Shown here: positions 12,384 through 24,364 of the stretch, one piece after another
How the letters are laid out: the number at the start of each line of letters is the position of its first letter
Position numbering within the stretch: the stretch's first letter is position 1
Origin: Drechmeria coniospora
Taxonomy: Eukaryota; Ascomycota; Sordariomycetes; Hypocreales; Ophiocordycipitaceae
Direction of reading: 5' to 3'
Assembly (NCBI RefSeq): GCF_001625195.1
Contig: NC_054391.1
Span: forward strand, 2,108,001 to 2,172,000
Length of the DNA stretch: 64,000 nucleotides
The notes under the pieces: generated by a model
The model's input: the letters and a program-made list of their open reading frames with translations, nothing else
What the model was told of the DNA's origin: nothing
Database searches by the model: none
Made by a program: the position numbers and the translations under genes

Positions 12384-13526
12384 CGGCGCTATTGTCGAAC
12401 CCACAGAGGGCAGGCGCAGGCAACACACGACATGACAACTGATCAAGTGGATTCTCTTTGCTGTACATTTGCCTTGGACACTTGGCGCATGTCAAATGAT
12501 TCAGATATATATATACCCGAAATGCGGGCAGGATGTCACAAGATGCTGAACTACAAGCGGGCTCGCCCCGGTCCCGTTGTCCTCGCTCGTCATTGTGCAT
12601 TGTTATTGCCTACAATGTAGACGAACCCAAGGAACAGTTTTAAGGCAGACAAGACATGGCCAAAAAACAAGCTATATTTATCCTCTTCTAATTCACCGTC
12701 GATACAATGTCAATTGAAGAATACGTAGGCGTGTTTCTCGCCAAACCTAGAAGAAAAATGCATCCGGCCGTCATCAAGAAGCTAACAAACCAGAAGCGTA
12801 GAGTCTTAAACTTTGTTCCAGTCGGGAAGTGCCAGGGCCCCCGCCCCATAAACATGAGGCTATTCGACAGCCCAGCACTCTACCTATTAGTTATTTGCAG
12901 CTTCCGTCCTGATCCCTGCACGACCTCGTCGGCTACGGAGCCAGGAACTCCGACCTCGGCGTCCTCCTCGATGGCCCCTTGCTGAGACCCCATTGGGCGT
13001 GGAGAGTGCGCCGCCTTTCCGTGGAGTTCCATTCTCCTTTCCTGCAACGACGAAAGTTGACGCGCTCGCCACATTCATCTCATTGTCCATGGCGACGTGT
13101 GAGCTGTTCCGGTCTTCTCCCGACGCGGCTGCGAGAATGGGTCGCAGAACCAGCGAGCACCGACTGGTAGGCCTAGGGATATGGGAGTGCGAGGCCAGTG
13201 GTTGAGCTTGCGGGGCCGATGCACGACGCTGGAAATGCGAGCCGGGTTAGCTCAGCCTCGATGGCGGCAATTTTGAGCCGACGTACAGGCGATCGCTCTC
13301 CCTTGCCAACAAGTTGAATTGGTGGAGGGCTGCTCCTAGAGTCCGGTTCTTGGCCAGCAAGCCATGGCTCGCTTTTGGATTGCACCCGTCTCGAATATCG
13401 TGGGTGCTTCAGCTCAAGGAACTCGACCTCTCGCACGATTCCACACACGTGTTGTCCGCCATCGCCCGCCGATGCCTGCTAGGCATCGGAAGATGCGTCT
13501 ATTGCCAGTTCAGTACCCTTCCGTTC
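12384..13526. other. Intergenic between convergent SGT2 and the ABC transporter
   Basis: 3' flanks of two convergent genes. No recognisable coding frame is seen. The short open frames at 12707-13205 lack domains and do not join into a gene. Confidence 0.6.
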
Positions 13527-16500
13527 TCACCATCGAGTCAAGCAGTCCAACGACGTACCGCCACAGTCCCCTGCAGACTTGTTCGTCGCATGCGTCTTCT
13601 TCGTCAGAGGACCAATGCCGTCGTTGTCTGACAAGTCGACCTGCCCGTGCTCTGCTGCTTCTCCGACCGGCGTCATCATCTTCACTCGAGTTCCCTCGTT
13701 TCCGGGTGACGCGATATTCCGCTTGGAATCTGGGCCCTCTCCTGGTTCAACACCTGTGACGTCGTCTGACCATTGCTGGCTGGCAGGCAGGCTGGCGGCG
13801 ACGGCGACGTCACCAACGTTGTCAGAGGTGCCGACGGCACCCGGCAGCGAATTGTGGCCTTCAGAAGCAGACTTGGATAGTTCCCGAGGCGTAAATTCGG
13901 GCGCAACCGGATTCAACTTGTACCCCTGCGCAGACTTAGCAATCACTCGGCCCAGCGTGCAACAGCCAGGACATACCTCCCTCGCCCGCTGCTGGGGCGC
14001 TTTGCACTCTTCGCGAGCCTGCCCCATCTCGGTACGAACCATCTCACCACCATCACCACCACCTGCCTCACCCTTGCCCTGCCCAACAGTGGTCGGCGCT
14101 GAGGCAGAAGCATCCGCCGCCGGGTCCGGTCGGTCGTCGATGAATTTAGCAACATCATTTGCCTTTCCGTGGGGTTGCAGGAAAACTTGCTTCGACCACA
14201 AGTCTGCGTAGCGGCCACCAGCGGCAACAAGTTCCTGATGGCTACCCTGCTCGATCAGCTCGCCGTGTTCCACAACTACAATTCGGTCGGCATTCATGAT
14301 CGTCGACAGCCGGTGCCTGCTTACGTTAGCCGTTATGCCTAGCAGGTCACAGGTCAGGCTTACGCCACGATGAACGTCGTGCGTCCTCGACAGAGACTCC
14401 CGAAAGATTTCTGGATATTCTGCTCAGTATCAGTGTCCACCGCGCTCGTCGCCTCGTCGAGGAGAACAATGTCCGGCTTCTTCAAAATAGCCCTGGCGAT
14501 GGCGACTCGCTGGAGTTCGCCGCCGGAAAGTTTTCTGCGGCGGTCAGCAGTGCATCTGGTAGTGGCCAGGGCATCGATCACTCACACGCCCCGCTCTCCA
14601 ACTCGTGCATCGTATCCTGAATGGGGCGGGATCAGTAAAGGGCATGAATTCGGGTGGCACGCAGCTGGGCATACCATTCGTGAAGTCTTTGATCTTGTCA
14701 TGAATACAGGCTGCCTTGCAAGCTTCAAACACTTCTTCGTCACTGGCCGTTATTCGGCCATACCGGACGTTGTTCATGATGGTGTCATCGAACAAGATGG
14801 GATTCTGGGGGACAATGCCGATACGATCTCGGAGGCTACGGGGCGGTGTCAGCGCGAGCTAGAGACGAATGAAGCAGTGCTACTCGCCTGAAGAGATCGA
14901 CTTCGCGGATGTCCTGGCCATCGATTCGAATACAGCCATCGCTCACGTCGTAGAAGCGGCCGAGAAGCCTGAGCATCGTCGACTTGCCGGCTCCTGTGGA
15001 GCCCACAAAAGCCACCTTCTCACCTGGGGCGACGTTCAAGCTGATGTTCTTGATGGTTTCCTTTTGGCCATTGTAGCTGAAGGAAACTCGCTGGAAATCG
15101 ACGTTTCCGGCAACGAACTTCAGCGGACGTGCCCCTTTTTTGTTTTCAACCGTTGGCTTCGTCTGCATAACATGGAGCAATGTCTCTGCGTCAATGAACT
15201 CGTCACTCACATCTTCAGCCAGCCGGGCAAAGAATTGAAGTGGCGAGGTGAGCTGGGCCCAGTACATGAGCAGCATGGCAAACTGTCCAGACGTTGCCTT
15301 GCCCGTTTGGATTCTGGACACTGCCAAGAAAGCGCTCACGAGCAAGCCGCAAGTGAGAACCATGGTTTGGAAGGCGACAGACATATGCCGGCTGATGGCG
15401 TACTGCTTCTCGTGCAGCCAGCGATTTGTCACCGAGTTCGCGTGCCGATTGTCCTCGTAGCCAATCTGATTGAAGGCGCTGACAGTTTGCCAGCCGAGCA
15501 ATCCGGCGTGTCTAACGTTACTCTCCTGGTACAAAGCGTGGATTCGCTTGCGGCAGCCAGCTTTCGAGATGGCCACAAAACGACTGGCCATGAGAAAGAA
15601 GGTTGCTCCGGTAACGACGGTTATGAGACCTTCGTACGGGCCAAACGTGACTGACAGATACACAATGGCTACACACATGTCGATGAGCATGGGCGCCGCC
15701 TGAAGCAGGATATTTTCGACAACACTGGAGAGGGCAGTTCCGCCGAAGATGGCCGACATCATGTCGGATGAACTTTTCGAGTCGTGAAAGTCGGCAGAAA
15801 GGTGCATTATGTGAGAATATGCCGCCCGGCTGATGGAATCGCGGGAATAGTACTTCACTGGAATCCAGAGCCTCTGGCGGAGGAGCTCGATGCCCGTCTC
15901 GGACGCGGCCAGGCGCAAAGCGGCAAATACGATGACTGCGATCCACGGACTGGTTGAGTTTGTGCCGCTCAAGCTGTCCATGATGATGCCGGTCTGTCGA
16001 GGGATGAGGAGATGAAGCGCATTAGATGCAAAAATACAGAGAACAACGCCTGCTGCGTGAAGCTGGAGGGATCGGTTGCCGACAGGCCAGATGTACGGAA
16101 AGAAGAGCTGTAAGGAAGGGGTCAACTTGGAACTCGGGCGAATGTGGCGCGGTGCACTGGGCACGCGCGAGGGGGCTCTTACCATGAATTCCTTTGCGTA
16201 CTCGAACCAGTTGCCGCCTTGCTTCAGGCGCCTCTGCCTGGCTTCAAGGGTTTCTCTTTCGATGCGTTCCCATGCGAATTCGGAAGAAACCGAAGCTTGG
16301 TCCGAAGCGGCCGCCGCGCCGTACTGAGTTTTGCCGGTCGTCCGAGCCTGGTCCCCGTCCACAGCCTGGGCCAATAACGACTGGCGCTCCTCGTCGCCTG
16401 CCTCGACAGGTGCTTTAGGTCCGGGTGCGAGGCGTGGCGAGGCGATGAGAAGCGTAAGGGTCAATACCCTCAAGCCTACGAGCATCAGCTCGGTCATGTC

Positions 16501-16971
16501 GTACCTGCTAGAGGCATGGTTCGAGAGGATCGCTCTCGCCGAGAGGATGGCGATGGCGGTCTCAAAGGCCAAAGCCAAGAACCAGGAACCGACAAAGGGA
16601 TGGCCGACAGTTCTGCCGTGGTCGGAGAGCACGCTCGCTTGCATGCCAAATATGAGCAGGCTAGAGAAGGTGCCAACAATCAGATGGTCCTCGCGAGGCC
16701 ACTGCTTCTGAGCGAAGGCATGCAGCGCATAGGTGGTTAGCTGGGCGGCGCAAGAGAAGACACAGAGGGCGAGGAGGGCGAGGACCGCTGAACGGCTAGC
16801 GGTCTCTGGCCTTGTGACATCGTCGTCCTTGAAGCGCTTCAGGGTACAGACGGAGGCGAGGGACGAACAGTTGAAGTAGAGAAAGACGACAGCCGGGTAC
16901 AAGTAGTACAGGGCTGGCAATCCAGCCGAGCCCGTCTCTGGAGAGGAATCCATGCAAGACGTTGCCTCCAC
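13527..16971 (-). CDS. HMT1-type half ABC transporter (ABCB, heavy-metal tolerance)
   Basis: Likely vacuolar-membrane exporter of metal-thiol or phytochelatin complexes, by family (S. pombe Hmt1). Six exons: 16971-16183, 16107-14888, 14835-14675, 14616-14586, 14534-14364, 14316-13527; 1053 residues. An N-terminal membrane domain is followed by a six-helix ABC membrane domain (about 270-560) and one nucleotide-binding domain: Walker [10 protein letters not shown] (about 632-640), Q-loop VPQNP, signature KLSGGE, Walker [13 protein letters not shown] and H-loop AHRLSTI. Splicing rebuilds [24 protein letters not shown] and IVAHRLS. Intron 2 (14887-14836) needs a GC donor (AG|GCGAGT). Intron 1 (75 bp) keeps the frame if retained. 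About 220 residues follow the nucleotide-binding domain; they are low-complexity, include CPGCC, and are unusual because Hmt1 is about 830 residues long. The ATG at 16971 opens [10 protein letters not shown]. Confidence 0.9.
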
Positions 16972-19900
16972 CGAGATTGTCGGACGAGAAAGGGCCTCTC
17001 GGGCGAGTCGACTGGCGAGGTCGGATCAGGCCGGATCGGATCAGATCAGATCAGTCAGTTCAGACTAGGCGAGACGTCGCAATCCGGTGACAGTAACAGT
17101 GCTGAAGCCGAAGTCGGCGGGGTGAGGCGCCAGGGGAATGAAGGGCAACTCATACACAGGGTGCAGGATCAGGGGCCGTCAATGGCAAGGCGGAACAGAG
17201 AGAGACTTCGAAGATTATGAAGGAAGGCAGCCGGATGGCAGTGCGGCGGAATGCAGCGAGCCAGCACCAAGAGATACAGGAGGCAAAAGCGAGGAGGGAA
17301 TCAGAAAGGTGCTGGTGCTTGACGTGTTTGCCGGGCAGGCGAGCAACTTCTTGCCCTACCGTAGCCGTTCTATCTTGCAAGACTCGGCTCGGATGGATGC
17401 GGCATGCAGTGCTAGGTAGGTGGGAACGTTTGTTCGCGCAGCGTCGTGTTGGGTTTGACGACACAGGCAACGGGACTGGTAGGACGAAAGACGCTGCCTG
17501 CCAGTCGGTGTACCTACTCTATATGTAAGTTGGTTGCTCCTGCTCATCCCTGGCATGCATGTCGTTGAGGCCAACAAATCTGGCAGGGGCATGTTTAATT
17601 ACGGGAAGGTACATGGGCAGCCAGCCACCAGAGGCGGACGGGCTTCGGGATGCGAATTTTTGCAGGATAATATTACTCCGTACTCTGCAGCACTTGGAAG
17701 TGTAAGTCTATGGTCTGCGGTACTAGATGATATGAGCGGTGATGCGTGTAAGTAGATGTATGGCTGCTGGTGCTAGCATGTACGAGTAACGCACGGAGAA
17801 CGGAGGGCACGTCGTACATGTTGTCGTAGCCTCACGTGCGTGATGCCTACCTTTGCACCCTCCATACCATCATGGCTCCGTGCATGTAGAGAGACAGATG
17901 CGCGCGTAACAGTGCAGGTCACGCAGGGGCGTGAAGTGATTATGGAACCAGCGCAACAAATCAACGATCGGTCAACCGCTGGGCCCTCTCCTGGCCAGAT
18001 TCTCCTTCCGTTGGCCGTGGTCGCCATGGGCTTGTGACTCATCGAAGTGGTTGGTTGTAGCACGGTGCGGCGCGATCAAAGGCACGACTGAATGCCTCCT
18101 AGGCCATTGCTTGATGTTTGAACGTCCGCAAAAGCAAGCAATGGTGGCCAAGGCCTGTTCATGTGTGGTACTCCGTATCAAGTCCTAGGATCCAGGCAGT
18201 GCGTAGTACAAGCAGGCGCTAATTACTCCGTACCGTGACAGTAACTTGCCACCCATACGGATTACAATTAATACTTGCAAGTATTTGCTACGACGAGTAC
18301 GATTACACGCAAACTGGAATACCGACCGTAGTCGATACATGCAGGCAGGCACACACACACCACCACACACACGTTGGGCCACCGACTAGTCTTTAGGAGC
18401 CAACCACTACACCTAACGGCTGCGAGCACTTCATGCAGAATCTGTACCACCAGTAATACCAGCACGAGTACTTACTCCGTACTGCCGATACACCCCAGGG
18501 CTAGTAGAACTCATGAGCGACACGCAACATTTCCAGGTAGGCGCTTGCAATGCCTACTTCTACGATTACGTCCTGGTAGGTATACGTACATACACACTGT
18601 ACATATGGAGGTGGTACTCTCCTAATACTCGTGCATAGTGCCAACCAAGCCACTTCAGCCTGACAACCGCAATTGCAACGGCGGCTGCATCTCAACTGCA
18701 GGCAATCCACTCATCGTTGTTGGATGCGGCTTTTGTGGCGACTGGGCTCCTCCGTGGCCCTCTCACGACCTCGGAAAATTGCCAAGCACAGCGGTGCCAA
18801 TGTCGCGGTAGCGAATCACAGGGATCTTAGTTTACCAGCCACCTTTCGGACAAGCTTCTGGACTGGCGCGGCCAGGGATTTTCCCACCACGTCAATCCCG
18901 CACAACCCTGGATCTGGCGTGGATTGCTCGGGCTTCTGTTTCATCGTTCTTGTACATGCAGTATATTACGCTGCTGCTGCTGGTCTTGGGCACACCGTGC
19001 AATGGCAACAACGGGACCGGGATTCGGAGACTCAGGCTGGCCCTTTGGTGTAGTTGTGCTGTAACCTGCAAGTATCTGCACCGCAATCCAGCACAAGCAC
19101 GGAGGAGTAGCGCATGTAAGTACTAAGAGGTATGAATAGTACTTGTCGTGCCTCAGTAATATACCTAGTATTACTTGTCAAAGACAGAGTCCGCATGCAA
19201 GTACGTACGGAGTAATAACGGAGTACTCCGTACATGGACATGTAATTATTACCGCAAGTATTAGCTGCCAGCCGCCAAGGGTACCTGGCCGTACGAAGTA
19301 GATGTAAGTAAGGAACATTGGTAGTAACTCAAGTGTACCAGGTACTCCGCCGTACTAACCGAGCAATACTCTTGTGTTACAATAAGAAAGTGTGCTGTAC
19401 GGAGTAATTACAACGAGCATGATGTGTCTGGACCAGGATGCCTGTTGCCTGAAGAATTTTCCCCTACACCATCCGATGCGCCCTGGCGTGGCGCCCGCTG
19501 CCTTCGTGCGAGACATGAGACCCAATACAAGTTCGGAACACTGCGCGTGATATGGCCCAGTCATGTTTCACCCGAATACGAGGATGAGCTCGCCGACGTT
19601 TGGAGCCGCGAAAGCATACGCGGGCAAATATCCGACAGCTACTGCGTGTTACTTACTTGCTACCACGTCGAGTACAATGTACAATTGTTTGTGGCATGCC
19701 TCCATCAAGTGAGCGGCTGCCGTACGAGTGCAGTACCAGCTTGCAGGCAATAGGACTGCAGACGTGCGTTTATCGGCCATATAAGTATGCGCGCATGTCG
19801 GGGTGCGGAGGGTTTTTAGAACAGTCACGAATCCAAGGTCCGCACTGCCTTGGGCAGATATTAATTACATGGTACTGGTCCGAAACGATGGCGGCCATCC

Positions 19901-20693
19901 ATGCACGTCGCTGGCTCATCGCAGCTCAAGGCGCACACCGGCTGCAAGTCAACACCCATGGCGTGTCAAGTCCGCCACGGCCGTCGACCTCTATCCTCGT
20001 GCAAGGCGGCGAACGAGAACAGGTTCCGAATGTGAGTCTGATGATGCCTCCCTACTAATAGGTTAGGTGCTAGTCCCTAGGTCGGTACCTTCTGAAAAGG
20101 ATGAGAACAATGCACGGTGCACTCCGTAGTTCCTGGACGCTGTGCGTTTCCCTTTGTTTTCATGGAGATACTACGAGCAGAATTGTGTAATACTTGCTAA
20201 GCCGTACGTACCCTCGAGGCACCAAGTCCTTCTGCATGGCTTCAGGCGACGTATGATAATGCACTTAGCACATGTATTTGAATGTAGACATATAGGTGCA
20301 CGAGGTAGAAAGCAAATATACCAATGAGCACTGTGCATACACGTAGAAGCGACCACACGAACAGTACTATTACTGCTCAATGCGACGTACGAGTAGGTGT
20401 ACAGTGCTTGCATTCGGGTGAAAGCAGGCTTAGGCAAGTCCAAGAATACTCTGTACTCCGTACAAGTAGCAGAGATTCGCTGGTGCACTTGCGCTCTTGC
20501 AAGTACGTACTCCATGCTTGTACTTACTTGCAAGTACATACAGTACTTTTACGAGACATCGAGGCAGAATGGAGCGATGATAAGCACCAACCCCACCACA
20601 TCCACCTGGTGACCACTTCCAATAACCACATCCACCTTGCTCAAGCAACTCGATCAAACAGCTCGCTACTTGCAACCAACGATTGCAGCCACG
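16972..20693. other. Long intergenic region between divergent HMT1-like and DAP1 genes
   Basis: 3.7 kb without a supported gene. ACTCCGTA/TACGGAGT and GTAC-rich clusters lie at about 18170-18490, 19090-19410 and 20330-20550. GGATC/GATCA repeats occur near 17030-17050, just upstream of the transporter start, and a CACA tract near 18352-18372. Frames at 18673-19053 and 19424-20058 show no recognisable domain. Confidence 0.55.
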
Positions 20694-21301
20694 ATGGACT
20701 ATGTCGAGCATCGCATGGCTCACGAAGCCGTCAGAGAAGCCGCTGAGTACAGGCATCCTTCGTCACGCTCGGGCGGCCCAAACCGTTGATCCGCATCGCT
20801 AACCTGCCTTTCAGCTCCGCCGGCATTCTCACGCCCCTCAACGCCATCCTCGCCTTGATCCTCCTCTACTCGCTCCATGCGACCTTCTTCCGCGGCGCTT
20901 CCTCGTCCAACCGTTCGCTGCACCGTCCCCCGCCGCCCGTCGTCTTCCGAACCTACACGCCGCGCACCCTTCTCCCCTTCAACGGCGAGAACGACGGTCC
21001 AGTCTATTTCGCCGTTCGTGGCCGCGTCTTCGACGTCTCTCGCGGCCGCAACTTTTACGGGCCCGGAGGCCCGTACTCCAACTTTGCTGGTCGCGACGCC
21101 AGCCGCGGCCTCGCCTGCGGGAGCTTCGATGAGGAAATGCTGACAAAGGACCTCGATGGCCCGCTCGACCCTCTCGACGGGCTGGGCAGGGATGAGCTCG
21201 AGGCCCTTCAAGGCTGGGAGGAGAGGTTCCTGGAGAAGTACGACGTTGTCGGCAAGCTGGTATCTGCTCACGAGTATGGAGAAAGCACCGGCCCCAAGTA
21301 G
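20694..21301 (+). CDS. DAP1: Dap1/PGRMC-type membrane-associated heme-binding protein
   Basis: Cytochrome b5-like heme protein of the MAPR family. In yeasts Dap1 supports P450 enzymes of sterol synthesis at the ER. Exon 1 20694-20746, 68-bp intron (20747-20814, with GCTAAC before TTTCAG), exon 2 20815-21301; 179 residues. The spliced N-terminus reads MDYVEHRMAHEAVREAADSA, followed by a membrane helix at about residues 22-42. The heme-binding domain carries RGRVFDVSRGRNFYGPGGPY and then NFAGRDASRGLA, the family core with its conserved tyrosines. Without splicing, the N-terminus begins at a non-ATG codon, so the two-exon model is preferred. It is convergent with the M28 gene, 306 bp apart. Confidence 0.9.
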
Positions 21302-21607
21302 AGTATCGGACCGCGCATGCCAGCGAGCGTTGCGGCTGGTTGTATTGAAGAACAGAACATGGTGACATGTGCAAACTGCGTCCCAATCCGAAACTGGTGA
21401 ACCCTCATCTGGCAGAATTGGCTTAACAACGCACGTCACTCCAAGCACATCATATGTGTATATCCCAACTCCATGCGATGGATGCACCTCGGAACAATAT
21501 CGGCAGTCAAAAAGACAAAGGAAAGCGGAAGAGAAAGGGGAGGGAAAGGGCCCAGCCAAATGGGAAACGATTGATATACCACCCACGCGCAAGGAAATCC
21601 CATCATC
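21302..21607. other. Intergenic between convergent DAP1 and the M28 gene
   Basis: About 306 bp of shared 3' flank. Nothing distinctive is seen apart from an A/G-rich stretch around 21508-21550. Confidence 0.6.
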
Positions 21608-24364
21608 TCACTTGTCCATCTGCAGAACCGTCGCTGCCAGGCGCAAAATGGTCGCCGTTTTGGCTATGATGCGACGAGCGAGGACCCAATCCCCTGCCTC
21701 CACAGGGTCACGGATCGCCGGGAAGAAGGCTTCGTCGTCCCCGGACCAAAGCTGGGGACCGAAGACGACGTGCTTGAATTGCGTCCGGTTTGGGATCTGC
21801 ATGTCATCGTCAGCGGCTTCTTCCTCTCCTGCGGTCGGGGGCCGACAACTCACGCCGCCGCCAAGCTCTAGATCCAACAGCGCCGTCTCGAACGCGGCCA
21901 TCTTATCGTTGTATACCATGCGAGACGCCCCCAGTTCGTCCGCTTTCCATCTGCGGCCCTGAAGCATCTGGCGGTCCCACTCGAGCTCCCACTTTTCAAA
22001 CGTCTCGGCATTCATCTTCACCAAGGTGACGGCATCTTCGAGCTCATGCAGCGGCAACTTCGAACTCTCGTCCTTGTCGCCCCCCTTGCTCTTGATCCAC
22101 TTGCCCAGCTCCTCCACCCAATGCCTGAGAGCCTCGGCGTAGTTGACCAGGTCGAATGGGAGGATGGCGCGGTCGGCCAGGTCCAGCATGATCAAGCCCA
22201 CCACTTGGCCCATCAGTGTATGGTGCACAAAACCAGGATCGATTACTTTTTCCACGAGGTCGAAATTGTCGTAGCTCGAGTGGCTCGGAAACCTCTCGCC
22301 CGTGAACTTGAGGTCCAGCGAGCTCGTTCCTGCAATGTCCTGGAAGGCAACGTAGTCGCCTCTGGCGCCCGGCCCGCCCATCCGTCCATTCGGCGGGTTC
22401 CAGGCTTGCCGAAGGGTGGCATTGGTATTGGGATCGGTGACCCTGCTCAGCGCGCGAAGCAGCGCCTTTTGCAGCGCCGGCGAGCCTGTGGCGCGGAACT
22501 CGGTCCCGGCCACGGCGGTGTCCAGGTTGATGTACGCGTACGCACTCTCTCGTAACCTTTCAAGGTTGTTTTCGACAAACTCGGTCGAACCGATGAGGTT
22601 GTACTCCTCGGCGTCCCAGGACATGAACTCGATGGTGCGGAGAGGTCTCCAGCCTCGAGAGAGAAGGTCGCCAAAGATGCGGGCCAGCTCGATCATGATC
22701 GCCGTCCCAGAGTGGGGATCGGTGGCGCCAAAGGCCCAAGCATCTCGGTGATTCCCCACTATGATGGACTTTGCCGTCTGCTCCATCCCGATGATCTTGC
22801 CGTAGACGTTCCAGATGGGCTGCTGTTCGATCTCGACCTGCTCGTTCTTCAGCCTCACCATGCGTGTTGAGCCATCACCCGTCCACCACTCGCCAACATC
22901 GGGAACGCCGCCCTGCCATGCCTTGGGTGCCCTTTCGCCGTGGCCTTTGATATGTCGCAGCAGCATCTGGGCGTCCCTCCACGCCAACGGAAGGCTCGGG
23001 ATTTTGACCAGGCCAGCTGTCTCGTTGACTTTCATCCGCGGCATGTCCTTCTTGCTCTCCCACCCTGGCGTCAGGACATCGCCAACCACCCAGTTCACCA
23101 AGCTGACTGCGCCGAGCTGAACACCGTCCGAGGGCATGAAGCGCCCGTGAGGTGCCACCTCGCCCTTGAGGAAGCCGTCGTCGGCCGGGTCACTGTATGT
23201 GATGCAGCCCGCGAACCCGGCAAGCTCCGCTGCCTTGACCTTGAGTGCACGGTTGGACTCGGTGCCGTAGTATCGCACCAAGGCAACGGCGCCCTTGGTG
23301 TTGACACCCCGGTCCCGAAGCCACTTGAAATCATCGCGCGAGCCATAGTTGGCGTAAATGAGCGGCCCTTTGACATCGCCCGACTTGGAGTGGCCGTGAA
23401 AGGCATACGTCTGCCGCCCGGCTGTTTCCTTCCCGCCTTCCTTTTCCTCTAGCCTGGCGGTCCAAATCGGCTTGTCGCCCTTCTCGTCCAATATTTGAAC
23501 GGTCCGGCCGTCCTTCGTCGGATAGTTGACGTAGACGTAGTACTCGTCCATGTCGACCTTGTCAAGTCCAGCCCTGTTGAACATGCTCTGTACGTCCAGC
23601 GCCGTCGCGTAGTCGCCTTCGGTGCCGGCCATATGTGCGTAGTTGGAAAAGTGCTGAACCGATGCCCGTAATCGCATGGGCTCGACGCTTCGCTGGATGT
23701 GCAAACGGAGGTCCTCGGGATCGAAGCGCATGCCTGCATTGAGGCGCGAGGACAGACCGCCGAAAATGCCACTGGCGAAGAGGAAGTAGACGACTCCGAC
23801 GATGATGATGAGGGCAATGATGCGGGCAAATACCAGGATCATCGTCAGATTGTCAATCGCGGGCCACCCCCACCTCCTCGGTTCGGTGCGCGTCACATTG
23901 TTGTCGCCATCTTCGGCGTCGGATGCCGGGGTCCGCGACGGAAGACGGATCCGCAGCCGAGGTAGCCTTGGCCTCCAGGACCACTTCCATCGGGGTAGGG
24001 AGAGCCGGAGAGATATCCTCTTCCTCCAAATCGATCTCCGCAGCCGCGGTGGTTCCTCAATCTCCATTTCTTGCATCTCTCGCCGCACATGGGCGGCCTC
24101 TTCGTCGTCGTCGCCATCGCTGACACTGCCAAAGAGACTATCCTCGTCATCCGTTTCGACGGTCGGAGGCCGATACCCATTTGGCCGCTGCGAGGAGCTG
24201 GCTGAAGATTCAGCGTGCGGAAGAAGTGATTCGGCCTCGGCTTCATCGATTTCGCGCTCGTCGGTGGAGGATACGGGAAACTCCCAGCCTCGACTACTGG
24301 AGGCCAACGCTTCATCGTACGTTGGCGGCACTGGATCGTAGAATGGCTGTTTCTCCGAGGGCAT
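21608..24364 (-). CDS. Transferrin-receptor-like M28 peptidase (VPS70/glutamate carboxypeptidase II type)
   Basis: Type II membrane protein of the PSMA/transferrin-receptor family. The S. cerevisiae relative VPS70 is linked to vacuolar protein sorting. Exons 24364-21854 and 21796-21608 with a 57-bp intron that is in frame if retained; 899 residues spliced. The cytosolic N-terminus of about 170 residues is Ser/Glu-rich then Arg-rich, and the membrane helix is at about 174-201. A PA domain, the M28 domain and the C-terminal receptor dimerisation domain follow. Zinc-site residues look intact: NHRDAWAFGATD (about 537), WDAEEYNLIGS with the catalytic and ligand Glu pair, INLDTAVAG, and FPSHSSYDN. 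This points to an active di-zinc peptidase, not a dead receptor. Splicing joins LELGGG to IPNRTQFKHV, which is cleaner than the retained VSCRPPTAGEEE insert. Confidence 0.9.
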   Translation of the reverse strand: MPSEKQPFYDPVPPTYDEALASSSRGWEFPVSSTDEREIDEAEAESLLPHAESSASSSQRPNGYRPPTVETDDEDSLFGSVSDGDDDEEAAHVRREMQEMEIEEPPRLRRSIWRKRISLRLSLPRWKWSWRPRLPRLRIRLPSRTPASDAEDGDNNVTRTEPRRWGWPAIDNLTMILVFARIIALIIIVGVVYFLFASGIFGGLSSRLNAGMRFDPEDLRLHIQRSVEPMRLRASVQHFSNYAHMAGTEGDYATALDVQSMFNRAGLDKVDMDEYYVYVNYPTKDGRTVQILDEKGDKPIWTARLEEKEGGKETAGRQTYAFHGHSKSGDVKGPLIYANYGSRDDFKWLRDRGVNTKGAVALVRYYGTESNRALKVKAAELAGFAGCITYSDPADDGFLKGEVAPHGRFMPSDGVQLGAVSLVNWVVGDVLTPGWESKKDMPRMKVNETAGLVKIPSLPLAWRDAQMLLRHIKGHGERAPKAWQGGVPDVGEWWTGDGSTRMVRLKNEQVEIEQQPIWNVYGKIIGMEQTAKSIIVGNHRDAWAFGATDPHSGTAIMIELARIFGDLLSRGWRPLRTIEFMSWDAEEYNLIGSTEFVENNLERLRESAYAYINLDTAVAGTEFRATGSPALQKALLRALSRVTDPNTNATLRQAWNPPNGRMGGPGARGDYVAFQDIAGTSSLDLKFTGERFPSHSSYDNFDLVEKVIDPGFVHHTLMGQVVGLIMLDLADRAILPFDLVNYAEALRHWVEELGKWIKSKGGDKDESSKLPLHELEDAVTLVKMNAETFEKWELEWDRQMLQGRRWKADELGASRMVYNDKMAAFETALLDLELGGGVSCRPPTAGEEEAADDDMQIPNRTQFKHVVFGPQLWSGDDEAFFPAIRDPVEAGDWVLARRIIAKTATILRLAATVLQMDK

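Noticed and set aside
18673..20058. Several frames of 100-150 codons between the HMT1-like and DAP1 genes
   Set aside because: No recognised motifs, interrupted by ACTCCGTA-type repeats, and not connectable by splicing into a family-like protein.
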